Made by a program: the position numbers and the translations under genes
In this document: positions 1 to 9,944 of the stretch, in pieces
How positions within the stretch are numbered: the first letter of the stretch is position 1
Layout of the letters: each line of letters starts with the position of its first letter
Source of the DNA: Sideroxydans sp.
Lineage (GTDB): Bacteria > Pseudomonadota > Gammaproteobacteria > Burkholderiales > Gallionellaceae
Direction: 5' to 3'
Assembly: GCA_028707175.1 (NCBI GenBank)
Contig: JAQTUV010000003.1
Coordinates: 372,001-436,000, forward strand
Length of the DNA stretch: 64,000 nucleotides
Notes under the pieces: generated by a model
Database searches by the model: none
What the model was told of the DNA's origin: nothing
What the model saw: the letters and a program-made list of their open reading frames with translations, nothing else

Positions 1-526
1 CGTTGCAAGCATCTTTCAATGTCTTGGAACCGCTCTCGACTGGCACGACCGTTGCACCCAGCAGTTTCATACGAAACACATTAGGTGCTTGGCGCTGAAT
101 ATCTTCCGCGCCCATGTACACGATACACTCCATACCAAAACGCGCTGCCACGGTCGCAGTCGCCACACCGTGCATGCCCGCGCCCGTCTCGGCGATGACT
201 CGCTTCTTGCCCATGCGCTTCGCCAACAAGGCTTGCCCCATCGCGCTGTTGATCTTGTGCGCACCGGTATGGTTAAGGTCTTCGCGCTTCAGATATATCT
301 GCGCGCCACCGAGGCTCTCGGACAATCGCTTAGCGTGATAGATGGGGCTAGGACGCCCGACATAATGTTTGAGTTCATAAGCCAACTCGGCTTTGAATTC
401 GGGATCGTCTTTGAAACGAAGATACTGCGCGGTCAACTCTTCCACAGCGGGGATCAAGGTCTCCGCCATGTAAGTACCACCGAACTGGCCAAAGTGGCCG
501 GTTGAATCAGGAAAGTTGTACGTCAA
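1..526 (-). CDS. trpB: tryptophan synthase beta chain, C-terminal part cut by window edge
   Basis: The minus strand reads [20 protein letters not shown] and continues through [10 protein letters not shown], which carries the lysine that holds pyridoxal phosphate in TrpB. TrpB condenses indole with serine to make tryptophan in the cytoplasmic alpha2beta2 complex. About 175 of roughly 400 residues are inside the window. I placed the start at a TTG at 526 because an AGAGG ribosome site lies nine bases before it and the N-terminus then matches the family; the next ATG would remove the conserved GHFGQFGG segment. The ORF overlaps the end of trpF by 20 bases, which points to coupled translation. 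It is absent from the ORF track because of the rare start and the edge. Confidence 0.93.
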   Translation of the reverse strand, partial: MTYNFPDSTGHFGQFGGTYMAETLIPAVEELTAQYLRFKDDPEFKAELAYELKHYVGRPSPIYHAKRLSESLGGAQIYLKREDLNHTGAHKINSAMGQALLAKRMGKKRVIAETGAGMHGVATATVAARFGMECIVYMGAEDIQRQAPNVFRMKLLGATVVPVESGSKTLKDACN

Positions 527-1136
527 TCTGTTTAACCTCTTTGATGAATGCTGCGACCTTCGCCGCATCCTTTATTCCTTTTGCTGACTCTACGCCACTA
601 GAAACATCCACGGCATAAGGTCGCACCTGCTTTATCGCTTCAGCGACATTTCCTGCATGCAAACCGCCAGACAAGATTACCGGCAAGGGTAGGTTCTGCG
701 GAATAAGTGTCCAATCGAACGACTCCCCTGTCCCACCTTGCGCGCCTTCCACAAAGGCATCCAGCAACAAACCTTGTGCCCCAGCGTAACGAGCTGCGCA
801 TTCTACCAAATCCACCCCTGCTTTGACCCGTATCGCCTTCAGATAAGGCTTGCGAAACTGTTGGCAAAATTCGGGCGATTCGTCACCATGAAACTGCAAT
901 ACATCTAATGACACTTCTTTCAGAACCTGCTGCACGTATTCGACAGATGGATTCACAAACAAACCCACAATGGTTACAAATGGTGGCACAACATTCACCA
1001 AAGATGCGGCTTGCCTAACTTCCACATGACGCGGACTTTTCTCGTAGAACACCAAACCGATCGCATCCGTACCGCCGTTAGCCACGGCATGCAAATCTTG
1101 TTCGCGGGTAATGCCACAGATTTTCACTCGGGTCAT
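507..1136 (-). CDS. trpF: phosphoribosylanthranilate isomerase
   Basis: TrpF catalyses the Amadori rearrangement of phosphoribosylanthranilate in tryptophan synthesis. The N-terminus [10 protein letters not shown] carries the KICGIT motif with the catalytic cysteine, and [11 protein letters not shown] with a later VDVSSGVE gives the phosphate-binding end of the TIM barrel. The ORF track starts 21 codons upstream at 1199, but that extension runs into truA and has no family counterpart; the ATG at 1136 gives 209 residues, the normal size. It lies 13 bases after truA and overlaps trpB, so truA-trpF-trpB are probably one transcript. Confidence in identity is very high. Confidence 0.96.
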   Translation of the reverse strand: MTRVKICGITREQDLHAVANGGTDAIGLVFYEKSPRHVEVRQAASLVNVVPPFVTIVGLFVNPSVEYVQQVLKEVSLDVLQFHGDESPEFCQQFRKPYLKAIRVKAGVDLVECAARYAGAQGLLLDAFVEGAQGGTGESFDWTLIPQNLPLPVILSGGLHAGNVAEAIKQVRPYAVDVSSGVESAKGIKDAAKVAAFIKEVKQIDVQLS

Positions 1137-1149
1137 AAGGGTTGAACAA

Positions 1150-1926
1150 CTATAAACGAGTTGGCATTGTACCTTGAGGCAGGCCCCACTTCGCATCATA
1201 GGTGATATGGCGCAGGTATAAACCGTCTGGCATAAAAGTGGGGGCAGCGACTTTTCGATTTTTTCCAGCCAACACCGTTTCCATCCACTGTGGTGGATAC
1301 TTGCCCTTACCTACATACAACAAGCAGCCCATTATGTTTCTCACCATGTGATGCAAAAAGGCATTCCCCGAAATATTCACAATAATCGTTTCGCCTTGCT
1401 GTTGAATGTCAATTTCGTACAAATGCTTGATGGGGGATTTCGCCTGACATTGAGAGGAACGAAAGGCACTGAAATCGTGCTCTCCCAAAAGATACGAGGC
1501 AGCCTTACGCATCGCCACCACATCTAGGCCTGCATGAAACCATCCAACTTTGCCATGATGAACCCCCATCCTCGATGGGCGATTAAGCAACACATATTGG
1601 TAACTACGAGCTTGCGCGGAAAACCGGGCATGAAACTCTTCCGAGACAGGATGCGCCCACAAGACTGCAATATCTTTTGGCAATAAGGCATTAGTGCCGC
1701 GTACCCATGCAGAGAGTGGCCTGGCGATATTGGTATCGAAATGTACGACTTGCTCCAGCGCATGCACACCTGTATCCGTGCGTCCCGCTGTCAGGATAGC
1801 GATTGGCTCACCTGCCAATTTGCTCAATGCAAGTTGCAACGTGTCCTGAACATTTGGAACATCGGGCTGACTTTGCCATCCGTTATAGGCACTCCCGTCA
1901 TACTCAACCCCCAGTGCGATCCTCAT
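1150..1926 (-). CDS. truA: tRNA pseudouridine(38-40) synthase
   Basis: TruA converts uridines 38 to 40 in the anticodon arm of many tRNAs to pseudouridine. The catalytic aspartate is Asp51 in [10 protein letters not shown], and the early [13 protein letters not shown] motif is diagnostic. At 258 residues the length is normal. Its ATG overlaps the stop of the EcfT-like gene by four bases (ATGA), so the two are translationally coupled. Location just before trpF is a common arrangement in proteobacteria. Confidence 0.97.
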   Translation of the reverse strand: MRIALGVEYDGSAYNGWQSQPDVPNVQDTLQLALSKLAGEPIAILTAGRTDTGVHALEQVVHFDTNIARPLSAWVRGTNALLPKDIAVLWAHPVSEEFHARFSAQARSYQYVLLNRPSRMGVHHGKVGWFHAGLDVVAMRKAASYLLGEHDFSAFRSSQCQAKSPIKHLYEIDIQQQGETIIVNISGNAFLHHMVRNIMGCLLYVGKGKYPPQWMETVLAGKNRKVAAPTFMPDGLYLRHITYDAKWGLPQGTMPTRL

Positions 1927-2543
1927 CTTAAAATCCCTATCAAGATCACTCCTCCCATACCTATCAATGCATAATCAAGCGTCCTATACGATTGGTTAGG
2001 TAAGGCTATTTTTGTTGTTTGAGTAATTTCATACCGCATTGCATCACCAATCGCTAATTTCAAATCCATAGCCGACTCTCGCATAGAGTTCTCTGCATAT
2101 TGCAGGGTCAACGCTAAACGCACCGCAAACTTTTCACGAGAAACTCCCATCCATTTCAATGGAAGCGCCAAGCTATACAAACCACTCATCAATTGCGCGG
2201 AGGAAAGTTGCTGCAACAAAATAGCCAATGCAGACAATACGCCAAGCAAGCGCCCCATCTGCATTGCACCTTCACTCAGACCTTCTACAGTAGGTGACAT
2301 AATGCCTAACGATGAGAATACCGCGCTCCCTGGAATCGAATAGGCATAGACGATTGTTAGGGTTAGTAATATCCAACGCGTGCGCCTCAACAAACTCATT
2401 AACTGACCGGCGCAGAAATAGAGTGCCAAACACATCAGCAGCAGCAAGCTAGCCAGCAACAGCAGACCATGCATGTGCTGAATAAACAATGCCACCAAGC
2501 TCCAATAAAAAATCTTTACAGCGGGATGCAAGTTGAATTTCAT
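1923..2543 (-). CDS. EcfT/CbiQ-like membrane protein
   Basis: A hydrophobic protein of about 206 residues with four or five predicted membrane segments, for example LLLLASLLLLMCLALYFCAG and LGVLSALAILLQQL, and a positively charged C-terminal portion. The pattern resembles the transmembrane T component of energy-coupling factor transporters (CbiQ/EcfT). No ATPase or substrate-binding S component is next to it, so the transport role is unproven. The start is ambiguous: TTG 2552, ATG 2546 or ATG 2543; I chose 2543 because a short GGAA lies just before it. The gene follows a terminator-like hairpin and overlaps truA, so it seems to head the truA-trpF-trpB transcript. Confidence 0.6.
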   Translation of the reverse strand: MKFNLHPAVKIFYWSLVALFIQHMHGLLLLASLLLLMCLALYFCAGQLMSLLRRTRWILLTLTIVYAYSIPGSAVFSSLGIMSPTVEGLSEGAMQMGRLLGVLSALAILLQQLSSAQLMSGLYSLALPLKWMGVSREKFAVRLALTLQYAENSMRESAMDLKLAIGDAMRYEITQTTKIALPNQSYRTLDYALIGMGGVILIGILR

Positions 2544-2557
2544 CATTTCCAAATGAA

Positions 2558-2583
2558 AACGGCAGCCTAAATTGGCTGCCGTT
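2558..2583 (-). terminator. rho-independent terminator after fimV
   Basis: A perfect 10-bp stem (AACGGCAGCC / GGCTGCCGTT) with a six-base loop is followed on the minus strand by TTTTCATTT. It starts 17 bases beyond the fimV stop and ends about 15 bases before the EcfT-like start codon. It can end the leu-asd-fimV transcript and, by position, could also limit read-through into the truA group. Confidence 0.8.
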
Positions 2584-2600
2584 CACTCTAGCATGTTGTA

Positions 2601-5342
2601 TTAGATATTTTGCAACATCGCATTTGCGCTCGCACGCTGTTGCTCATCTCCATCACGTAATACCTCTTCAAGAATTTCTTTTGCGCCAGCGTCATCACCC
2701 ATCTCTTGATAAGCCTTCGCCAAATCAAGCTTGGTGGCTACTTCTTGCCAACGCTCATCTTTGACTACACTTTCAGTAGTACTAGGCAACTTCAGACCAT
2801 CCATACTCAAACTGATGTCCGCCAACCCCATATCCGAAGCCAGCTCAGATTTAACTGCTGCCTGCGTTTGCAACGCTTCAGGGAAATCCAAGCTGAAGTG
2901 ATCGGACAAATTATCTTCTTGCTTTGCAGGACTGACTGACTCTGTCGAGCTCAAACCATTGTGATTTGCTGTTATATCAAACACTAAGTCGTCTAAACTA
3001 GACGAGTCGGACTGCAGTGGCGGACTTTTAGCGACGTTAGCTTGTGATGATGTAACATCGAAGATCAAATCATCATTCACATCCTCTTGGATTGCAGTCG
3101 CTGCTGGCGATCCACCCGGATGGGTTCCAGTCACATCAAAATCCATCACTTCATCTTGTGCTGGACGTAATTCATCAGCAGTCAAAATCGCAGTAATTTC
3201 ATTCACCGGCGTATCAAGCACTACTGTACCCAAGAAATCAGAATCCTGATTCGTTGCGCCGCCGAACCCCAAGTCAAAATCAACTGAAGGCGCGCTCACC
3301 TCCATTTTTTGAGCCGTTTCAACTACTGACGTCACATCATCCGTACCACCATATAACGGATTAGTGGGGTCTATCGCACGCCCCAACTCGGCAGCTTTAT
3401 CCCATGCCACCTTATCGCCAGAATCTTTAATGATATTTGCATGAGTGAAAAATTCATCACTATCACTACGATTCGCATAAATGGACAACAATTTCAACCT
3501 AACTTGCGTATTGCTTGGGTTAATTCTGAGTGCTTCTTTTAGCACTTCTTCAGCCTGCGCATCGCGCCCAAATGTCAGGAATAGGTCAGCCTCGCCAATA
3601 GGATCAATTTCATCCCCTCCCGTTGGTGCTAATGCAGTCTGAGTGAAACTTGCCATTTGTGTGAAATCACCCGTTTCAGGTGAAGGTACAACAGGAGAAG
3701 CGATTCGCCCCGTTGCATTACCTATTTCACCATCGAATGTTTTCTCAGATGAAGCCTTACCGTTAACTTCTTCATTGTCAGCAAATGATTTCTTGCCGCC
3801 TTTTTTGCGGCGAGCAAAATAAACTCCCGCTCCGCCAAGCGCCAGCAACGCAACTAGCCCGCCAGCCAAAGTAAGCGGATCTGAAAGTAAATCATCCTCA
3901 ACTTGTGGCTCAACACTTTGAGTGACAGCCGGTTCTGGCGCATGAACAGGGGCTTTAACAACACTTGATTCAGGTGCACTTTCCACAACAGGCGAACTAA
4001 CCACCGCAGCCGATTCGGCAGGTGTTGAAATGCTGTTCTTTAATTCTGCAAGACGCTGCAAATCCTTAACGTTCTTTTCAAGTAGTGCATTGCGTTCCTC
4101 AGCCTCTTTTAACGCTTTCGCCTTTGCAACAGCTTCTTCTTCTTTGGCATTAGATTTTTCTTGGCTTGTTGGTTTACTTGCTCCCACTGCCTTGTCGTTA
4201 GGTGCTTCACCTTTCGATAGTTTTAGAACATCCTTTGCGTCCTCTTTTGCAGCAGCTGCACCATCCTTAACTGCCGATTTCACTTTACCGGAGACGGACT
4301 GACGTTCAGATTTTTGAGCGCTGACAGTTGGTATAGCTGAAAGCTGCTGACGATAGGCATTCCAATCAGCAACCTGAGCACTTATTTCTTGCTCAGCTTC
4401 GGATTGCTGTACAGCCTCAAGCTCTGTAGAAACTGGAACTTTGATGATTTTTCCAGTTTTCAAACGATTCATATTGTCACTGTCAAATGCATCGGGGTTA
4501 GCACGATACATAGCCACCAACATGCGCTCCAAACTCACCTCCGCAGGCTTGGTCTTAGCAGCAATTTTACTGAGTGAGTCACCCTTAACGACTTTGACTG
4601 ATTCGAGCAACGCTGCAATTTGTTGCGCCTCTTTCTTTTTCTCAGGGAGCTTAGAGCTTGCTTTCAACTTACTAGAGGATTTAACCGGCAAAGGAGCTTC
4701 ATCAATATTTTCCTTTACGCCTGCGGCATCATTGGTGGGTTCATTTTTCGTCGCAGCATCATGTGTCATTTCTGATGCAGGCGTAGATGTTGTCTCCTCT
4801 GGTGCAGACTGAGGCTGCTGCTCTGAAACCAGTGCTTGTTGAGCTGTGGCAGGTGAAGACTCAAAAGACTCACGTACTGGAGCGGCGGGCACCACAACAG
4901 CGGGCGCTATAACACTAACAGGAGCAGGCTGTGCCTCTGGAACCTTAAAATCAGCGGGATCAAGTAAGAATGTATATTCGCGCAACAACTTCCCTGAAGA
5001 CCAAGTCACCTCAATCAACAAAGTAACGAAAGGCTCATTAACAGGCTGTGACGATGAAATCCTAATAGCTGGCGACGAATTTAAGTTGACGGCCTCAAAT
5101 TTTAGACGGGGAAGAGCATAGGGATAATCAACACCAGCAGCCTTAAATGATTCTGGTGAGGCTAATCGTGCCGACACGCTAGCTCTATCAGCTTTTTCAA
5201 GGGAAACCAACTCAACCTCAGCTTTAAGGGGTTGCCCTAAATAAGAACTGACATTGATTCCACCCAACCCTGTCGCGCCAACCAAGCCTGAAAAAACTAG
5301 GCCAGTAATGTAGCTAGACGCTTTAATTATTGATTTCAGCAC
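2601..5342 (-). CDS. fimV: FimV/HubP family polar protein
   Basis: FimV-type proteins organise the cell pole and type IV pilus or secretion machinery. Seen here: an N-terminal signal segment, the conserved GGINVSSYLGQPLKAEVELVSL region, a LysM domain at about 248-303, an Ala/Lys/Glu coiled coil near 400-435, one membrane helix near 490-509 (LAGGLVALLALGGAGVYFARRKK), then an acidic cytoplasmic part with TPR-like EVLKEALRINPSN and a C-terminal KLDLAKAYQEMGDDAGAKEILEEVL motif typical of FimV. I placed the start at GTG 5342 (913 residues) because AAGGA lies seven bases before it; the track's start at 5369 adds nine residues with no family support. It is the last gene before the terminator. In betaproteobacteria fimV commonly lies between asd and truA. 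Confidence 0.92.
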   Translation of the reverse strand: MLKSIIKASSYITGLVFSGLVGATGLGGINVSSYLGQPLKAEVELVSLEKADRASVSARLASPESFKAAGVDYPYALPRLKFEAVNLNSSPAIRISSSQPVNEPFVTLLIEVTWSSGKLLREYTFLLDPADFKVPEAQPAPVSVIAPAVVVPAAPVRESFESSPATAQQALVSEQQPQSAPEETTSTPASEMTHDAATKNEPTNDAAGVKENIDEAPLPVKSSSKLKASSKLPEKKKEAQQIAALLESVKVVKGDSLSKIAAKTKPAEVSLERMLVAMYRANPDAFDSDNMNRLKTGKIIKVPVSTELEAVQQSEAEQEISAQVADWNAYRQQLSAIPTVSAQKSERQSVSGKVKSAVKDGAAAAKEDAKDVLKLSKGEAPNDKAVGASKPTSQEKSNAKEEEAVAKAKALKEAEERNALLEKNVKDLQRLAELKNSISTPAESAAVVSSPVVESAPESSVVKAPVHAPEPAVTQSVEPQVEDDLLSDPLTLAGGLVALLALGGAGVYFARRKKGGKKSFADNEEVNGKASSEKTFDGEIGNATGRIASPVVPSPETGDFTQMASFTQTALAPTGGDEIDPIGEADLFLTFGRDAQAEEVLKEALRINPSNTQVRLKLLSIYANRSDSDEFFTHANIIKDSGDKVAWDKAAELGRAIDPTNPLYGGTDDVTSVVETAQKMEVSAPSVDFDLGFGGATNQDSDFLGTVVLDTPVNEITAILTADELRPAQDEVMDFDVTGTHPGGSPAATAIQEDVNDDLIFDVTSSQANVAKSPPLQSDSSSLDDLVFDITANHNGLSSTESVSPAKQEDNLSDHFSLDFPEALQTQAAVKSELASDMGLADISLSMDGLKLPSTTESVVKDERWQEVATKLDLAKAYQEMGDDAGAKEILEEVLRDGDEQQRASANAMLQNI

Positions 5343-5466
5343 GCTGCCATCCTTTTCTTCACAACACATTATTCAGACTAACATCAGAGGGTTAGTGACG
5401 CAAGCTAACTCCCACTCTAACTTTACGTACTAAGCAACGGTAATCAACTAACTTTTATCCCAATCT

Positions 5467-6570
5467 CTATTTTTCTATCAGGATTCTCAACATACGACGC
5501 AAAGGTTCAGCGGCACCCCACAGCAATTGGTCACCACAAACAAATGCACTCACAAACTCTGGGCCTAATTCCATCTTGCGCACACGACCAACTGCGATAT
5601 CCAACTTGCCTGTCACGGCAACTGGGGTCAACTCTTTAACACTGATAGCACGATCATTTGGCACGAACTTGACCCAAGGATTTCCACCCTTGATGAGCGC
5701 TTCGACCTCACTCAACGGCACATCCTTCTTCAACTTGAGTGTCAGCGCCAAGCTGTGGCAACGCATCGCACCGATACGTACACACAATCCATCTACGGGA
5801 ATACGTTGGGACGTACCCAGTATCTTGTTGACCTCGGCCTGCCCCTTCCACTCTTCTTTGGATTGACCGTTGTCGAGTTGCTTATCGATCCATGGGATCA
5901 GACTGCCTGCCAACGGTGCACCAAAGTTCTCGGTCGGCATGTCTGACGAGCGTAATGTCTCTGCAAGGCGACGGTCGATCTCAAGGATGGCCGACTTTGG
6001 ATCAGCCAATAGATCAGCCACACAAGCGTGCGCCACCCCCATCTGATTCAGCAGCTCGCGCATATTCTGCGCACCCGCTCCAGATGCGGCTTGATAAGTC
6101 ATGGAAGATACCCATTCCACCAGCCCAGCATGGAACAAGCCGCCCAAGCCCATCAACAAGATGCTATTGGTGCAATTACCGCCGATGAAGTTCTTGCCAC
6201 CATTCGCCAGCGATGTCTTGATGAGATCAAGATTGACTGGATCAAGGATGATGACCGCGTCATTTTCCATACGCAGTGTAGAAGCCGCATCGATCCAATA
6301 GCCCTGCCACCCTGCCGCACGCAGTTTGGGGAACATCTCGGTCGTATAGTCACCACCTTGGCAAGAGATGATGGCATCCATCGCCATCAATTCTTTTAGG
6401 TCGTAAGCATCCTTGAGCGACGCGCCACGTGCTTCAGCTGGCGCCTCACCGCCAACGTTCGATGTGGTGAAGAACACCGCATCAATGAGGTCAAAATCTT
6501 TTTCTTCGCGCATACGTTGCATGAGCACCGAGCCCACCATTCCGCGCCAACCGATCAAACCAACTTTCAT
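5467..6570 (-). CDS. asd: aspartate-semialdehyde dehydrogenase
   Basis: Asd reduces aspartyl phosphate with NADPH to aspartate semialdehyde, the branch point to lysine/diaminopimelate, threonine and methionine. The NADP-binding start [15 protein letters not shown] and the catalytic Cys133 in GGNCTNS are visible, and 367 residues is the length of the gammaproteobacterial/betaproteobacterial class. It is 14 bases after leuB, so it belongs to the leu transcript. Its pathway partner aspartokinase (lysC) is also in this window, at 50.6-51.8 kb, but not linked. Confidence 0.97.
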   Translation of the reverse strand: MKVGLIGWRGMVGSVLMQRMREEKDFDLIDAVFFTTSNVGGEAPAEARGASLKDAYDLKELMAMDAIISCQGGDYTTEMFPKLRAAGWQGYWIDAASTLRMENDAVIILDPVNLDLIKTSLANGGKNFIGGNCTNSILLMGLGGLFHAGLVEWVSSMTYQAASGAGAQNMRELLNQMGVAHACVADLLADPKSAILEIDRRLAETLRSSDMPTENFGAPLAGSLIPWIDKQLDNGQSKEEWKGQAEVNKILGTSQRIPVDGLCVRIGAMRCHSLALTLKLKKDVPLSEVEALIKGGNPWVKFVPNDRAISVKELTPVAVTGKLDIAVGRVRKMELGPEFVSAFVCGDQLLWGAAEPLRRMLRILIEK

Positions 6571-6584
6571 GACTATCCTTTAAT

Positions 6585-7649
6585 TCACAGGGCGGCGACG
6601 ACCGCATCACCCATCTTGGAGCAACCCACCTTCTGCATGCCCGCCTCGAAGATATCTGCCGTGCGCAAACCTTGCTGCAACACTTTGCGCACAGCGCCTT
6701 CGATACGTTGCGCATTCGCTTCATCGTTGAAGGTGTAACGCAACATCATCGCCACCGACAGGATAGTCGCCAATGGATTGGCGATGTCCTTGCCTGCGAT
6801 ATCGGGTGCAGAACCGTGGCTAGGCTCATACAGACCTTTATTGTTCTGATCCAGCGAGGCTGAAGGCAACATGCCGATGGAACCCGTCAGCATCGATGCC
6901 TCATCCGACAAGATGTCGCCAAAAATGTTGCCAGTGACCACCACATCAAACTGCTTGGGTGCTCGCACCAGTTGCATCGCAGTGTTATCCACCAACATGT
7001 GGGTCAAGGCGACCTCAGGATACTCTTTGGAAAGCTCGGTCATCACCTGACGCCATAACTCAGTTGTCTCCAGCACGTTGGCTTTATCAACTGAGCAGAG
7101 CTTTTTGTTGCGCTTCATCGCGATACCAAAAGCGACGTGGCCGATACGGATGATCTCCGACTCAGAGTAGCGCATGGTGTTCACACCTTCGCGCTCGCCA
7201 TTCGGCAACGTCGAGATACCACGCGGCTGACCAAAATACACATCACCGGTAAGCTCACGCACGATCATGATGTCCAGACCGGAGACGACTTCGGGCTTCA
7301 GTGTGGAAGCATTCGCCAATTCCGGATACAGCAATGCAGGACGCAGATTAGCGAACAGATTGAGTTCCTTACGGATGCGCAACAGGCCGCGCTCTGGACG
7401 CATATCACGTGGCAACGTGTCGTATTGATAACCGCCCACCGCTCCTAGCAACACCGCATCGGAGGCTTTTGCCAACTTCTCGGTCGATTGCGGGAAAGGA
7501 TCACCTTCCGCGTCATAAGCCGCACCGCCAAGATGAGCGTATTCCATCTCGATCTTCATACCATCGCTACGCAATGCTTCCAACACCTTCGCTGCCTGAG
7601 CAACGATCTCTGTTCCGATGCCGTCACCCGGCAAGACTGCGATCTTCAT
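6585..7649 (-). CDS. leuB: 3-isopropylmalate dehydrogenase
   Basis: LeuB oxidises and decarboxylates 3-isopropylmalate with NAD in leucine synthesis. The start [15 protein letters not shown], the active-site region [12 protein letters not shown], the DNTAMQL metal/substrate segment and GSAPDIAG near the C-terminus are all characteristic. Length 354 is typical. It lies 18 bases after leuD and 14 bases before asd. The same enzyme can act on the citramalate-derived intermediate of the isoleucine pathway, which matters because a citramalate synthase is encoded nearby. Confidence 0.97.
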   Translation of the reverse strand: MKIAVLPGDGIGTEIVAQAAKVLEALRSDGMKIEMEYAHLGGAAYDAEGDPFPQSTEKLAKASDAVLLGAVGGYQYDTLPRDMRPERGLLRIRKELNLFANLRPALLYPELANASTLKPEVVSGLDIMIVRELTGDVYFGQPRGISTLPNGEREGVNTMRYSESEIIRIGHVAFGIAMKRNKKLCSVDKANVLETTELWRQVMTELSKEYPEVALTHMLVDNTAMQLVRAPKQFDVVVTGNIFGDILSDEASMLTGSIGMLPSASLDQNNKGLYEPSHGSAPDIAGKDIANPLATILSVAMMLRYTFNDEANAQRIEGAVRKVLQQGLRTADIFEAGMQKVGCSKMGDAVVAAL

Positions 7650-7667
7650 TTCAGTACCTTTTGAGAA

Positions 7668-8309
7668 TTATGCAAATAACCACGGTTGCGAAGCACGATG
7701 CTTCGTTTCGAATGCGCTGATGTCAGCCTTATGTTGCAAAGTCAGACCGATATCATCCAAGCCGTTCAACAAACAATGCTTGCGGAACTCATCCACCTCG
7801 AACTTGTAGACTGCGCCATCGGGTGTCGTGAGCGTCTGTTGCACCAGATCGACGACCAAAGCGTAGCCACTCTTGGCTTCAACCGCTTTGAATAACTCGT
7901 CGACTTTATCCGCAGCCAACTTGATCGGCAGCATGCCGTTTTTGAAGCAGTTATTGAAGAAGATGTCAGCAAAACTTGGCGCAATGACAACGCGGAAGCC
8001 GTAATCGTCTAGCGCCCATGGCGCATGTTCGCGCGACGAACCGCAGCCGAAGTTCTCGCGCGCCAACAACACTTGCGCACCTTGGTAGCGTGTTTGATTC
8101 AACACGAAATCCTTATTCAGTGGGCGTGTGCTGCAATCCATACCCGGCTCGCCGTGATCCAGATATCGCCACTCATCGAACGCGTAAGGACCGAAGCCTG
8201 AGCGTTTGATGGATTTCAAGAACTGCTTAGGAATGATGGCATCGGTATCCACGTTGGCTCTATCCAACGGTGCCACCAAGCCAGAGAATTTTTCGAATTT
8301 TTGCATCAT
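7668..8309 (-). CDS. leuD: 3-isopropylmalate dehydratase small subunit
   Basis: LeuD is the swivel-domain subunit of isopropylmalate isomerase, which converts 2- to 3-isopropylmalate with LeuC. The motifs [16 protein letters not shown] and [19 protein letters not shown] are family signatures. Length 213 is normal. There are two adjacent ATG codons at the start; either could be used. The gene is separated from leuC by a small lipoprotein gene, which is unusual since leuC and leuD are often adjacent. Confidence 0.96.
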   Translation of the reverse strand: MMQKFEKFSGLVAPLDRANVDTDAIIPKQFLKSIKRSGFGPYAFDEWRYLDHGEPGMDCSTRPLNKDFVLNQTRYQGAQVLLARENFGCGSSREHAPWALDDYGFRVVIAPSFADIFFNNCFKNGMLPIKLAADKVDELFKAVEAKSGYALVVDLVQQTLTTPDGAVYKFEVDEFRKHCLLNGLDDIGLTLQHKADISAFETKHRASQPWLFA

Positions 8310-8331
8310 CTATCGTCCGTAATTTAAGCGT

Positions 8332-8517
8332 TCATTTGAACGTCTTGTTGAGCGCATCACCGATCTCACCCGCTGCGCGCTCGATGGTCTTACCTGCCAC
8401 TGCCGCATCTTGCTTCACGCCACCCACCACCTTTGAACCTGTCGTATCGCCGCGCGCCGCTTGATAGGTATTACAAGCAGACAACAGCAATACCGACAGG
8501 ATCAACGTGACTCTCAT
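8332..8517 (-). CDS. entericidin-like small lipoprotein
   Basis: A 61-residue ORF starting [19 protein letters not shown]. The lipobox LLSAC puts the lipidated cysteine at residue 15; the mature part is short and ends in an amphipathic [21 protein letters not shown], like the entericidin EcnA/EcnB family of cell-envelope lipoproteins. The longer ORF in the track (to 8643) has no membrane signal; the ATG at 8517 overlaps the leuC stop as ATGA, so it is coupled to leuC. Family knowledge suggests stress- or stationary-phase roles, but the function here is not shown by sequence. Its position inside the leucine operon suggests only co-expression. Confidence 0.82.
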   Translation of the reverse strand: MRVTLILSVLLLSACNTYQAARGDTTGSKVVGGVKQDAAVAGKTIERAAGEIGDALNKTFK

Positions 8518-9917
8518 TGTTTGCTGACATCCACAAAATGGCCCGCAATCGCAGCAGCAGCTGCCATCGCTGGGCTCACCAAGTGAGTGCGTCCGCCTTG
8601 GCCTTGGCGCCCTTCGAAGTTGCGGTTGGAAGTAGAAGCGCAACGTTCGCCCGACGACAAACGATCATCATTCATCGCCAAGCACATAGAGCAACCCGGA
8701 TCTCGCCACTCGAATCCTGCTGCGATGAAAATCTTATCCAGACCTTCTTGCTCTGCTTGCGCTTTGACTAATCCAGAACCCGGCACCACCATCGCCAACT
8801 TCACGTTCGCGGCAACCTTGCCGCCTTTGGCAACGGCTGCAGCGGCGCGCATATCTTCGATACGTCCATTGGTGCAAGAACCGATGAACACCTTATCAAT
8901 CTTGATTTCGGTGATCGGCGTATTCGCCTTCAAACCCATGTACTGCAAGGCACGTTCGGTGTCGCTGCGCTTCACCGCATCGGTGATATTTGCAGGATCA
9001 GGCACGATGCCATCCACCGACAACACCATTTCGGGCGAAGTACCCCAAGTTACTTGGGGTTTAATCTTGGCCGCATCCACAGTGATCGTGGTGTCGAATT
9101 TCGCGCCCGCATCACTATGTAAAGTGCGCCAGTAAGTCACCGCCGCATCCCACTGCGATGCTTGTGGTGCGAAGGGTCGCCCCTTGATGTACTCAAACGT
9201 CACCTCATCCGCCGCCACCATACCGGCGCGCGCACCGGCCTCGATGGCCATGTTGCACAAGGTCATGCGACCTTCCATGCTCAAACCACGGATGGTGTCA
9301 CCGCCAAATTCGATGGCGTAGCCCGTGCCACCTGCCGTACCGATCATGCCGATGACTTCCAGCGCGATGTCTTTTGAAGTAACGCCACGCCCCAACTCGC
9401 CATCCACTTTGACCAGCATCGTCTTGGATTTTTTTGCCACCAGACACTGTGTCGCCATCACGTGCTCGACTTCGGAGGTGCCGATACCATGCGCCAATGC
9501 GCCAAAAGCGCCGTGTGTGCTGGTATGCGAATCGCCGCACACCACGGTCATGCCCGGCAAGGTCGCGCCCTGCTCCGGCCCCATCACATGCACCACGCCT
9601 TGACGGATGTCGCCCATCTTGAATTCAGTGATGCCCAATTCAGCACAGTTCGCATCCAGTGTTTCCACTTGCAGACGCGATATAGGATCCGTGATCCCTG
9701 CAGCTAAATTTTTAGTTGGCACATTGTGATCCGGCACAGCCAAGATAGAGCCGACGCGCCAAGGTTTGCGATGCGCCATGCGCATCCCCTCGAAAGCTTG
9801 CGGGCTGGTCACTTCGTGAACCAAATGGCGGTCGATATAGATCAAAGCCGTGCCATCCGCCTCAGTGCGAACCAGATGACTATTCCAAAGTTTGTCGTAA
9901 AGAGTTTGTGCGTTCAT
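8514..9917 (-). CDS. leuC: 3-isopropylmalate dehydratase large subunit
   Basis: LeuC carries the 4Fe-4S cluster of isopropylmalate isomerase. Cluster-binding cysteines are visible in FIGSCTNGR and in [11 protein letters not shown], and the substrate region [27 protein letters not shown] is typical. Length 467 matches the family. The gene follows leuA by 27 bases and overlaps the small lipoprotein gene that precedes leuD. Confidence 0.97.
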   Translation of the reverse strand: MNAQTLYDKLWNSHLVRTEADGTALIYIDRHLVHEVTSPQAFEGMRMAHRKPWRVGSILAVPDHNVPTKNLAAGITDPISRLQVETLDANCAELGITEFKMGDIRQGVVHVMGPEQGATLPGMTVVCGDSHTSTHGAFGALAHGIGTSEVEHVMATQCLVAKKSKTMLVKVDGELGRGVTSKDIALEVIGMIGTAGGTGYAIEFGGDTIRGLSMEGRMTLCNMAIEAGARAGMVAADEVTFEYIKGRPFAPQASQWDAAVTYWRTLHSDAGAKFDTTITVDAAKIKPQVTWGTSPEMVLSVDGIVPDPANITDAVKRSDTERALQYMGLKANTPITEIKIDKVFIGSCTNGRIEDMRAAAAVAKGGKVAANVKLAMVVPGSGLVKAQAEQEGLDKIFIAAGFEWRDPGCSMCLAMNDDRLSSGERCASTSNRNFEGRQGQGGRTHLVSPAMAAAAAIAGHFVDVSKQ

Positions 9918-9944
9918 ATTGTTATACCTTTTCAGGGCTGCGGA

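Noticed and set aside
89-505. Plus-strand ORF of 138 residues at the window start
   Set aside because: It is the antisense of trpB, whose minus-strand reading matches the family.
4441-4812. Plus-strand ORFs within fimV
   Set aside because: Antisense of Ala/Lys-rich fimV coding sequence, no ribosome site or family.
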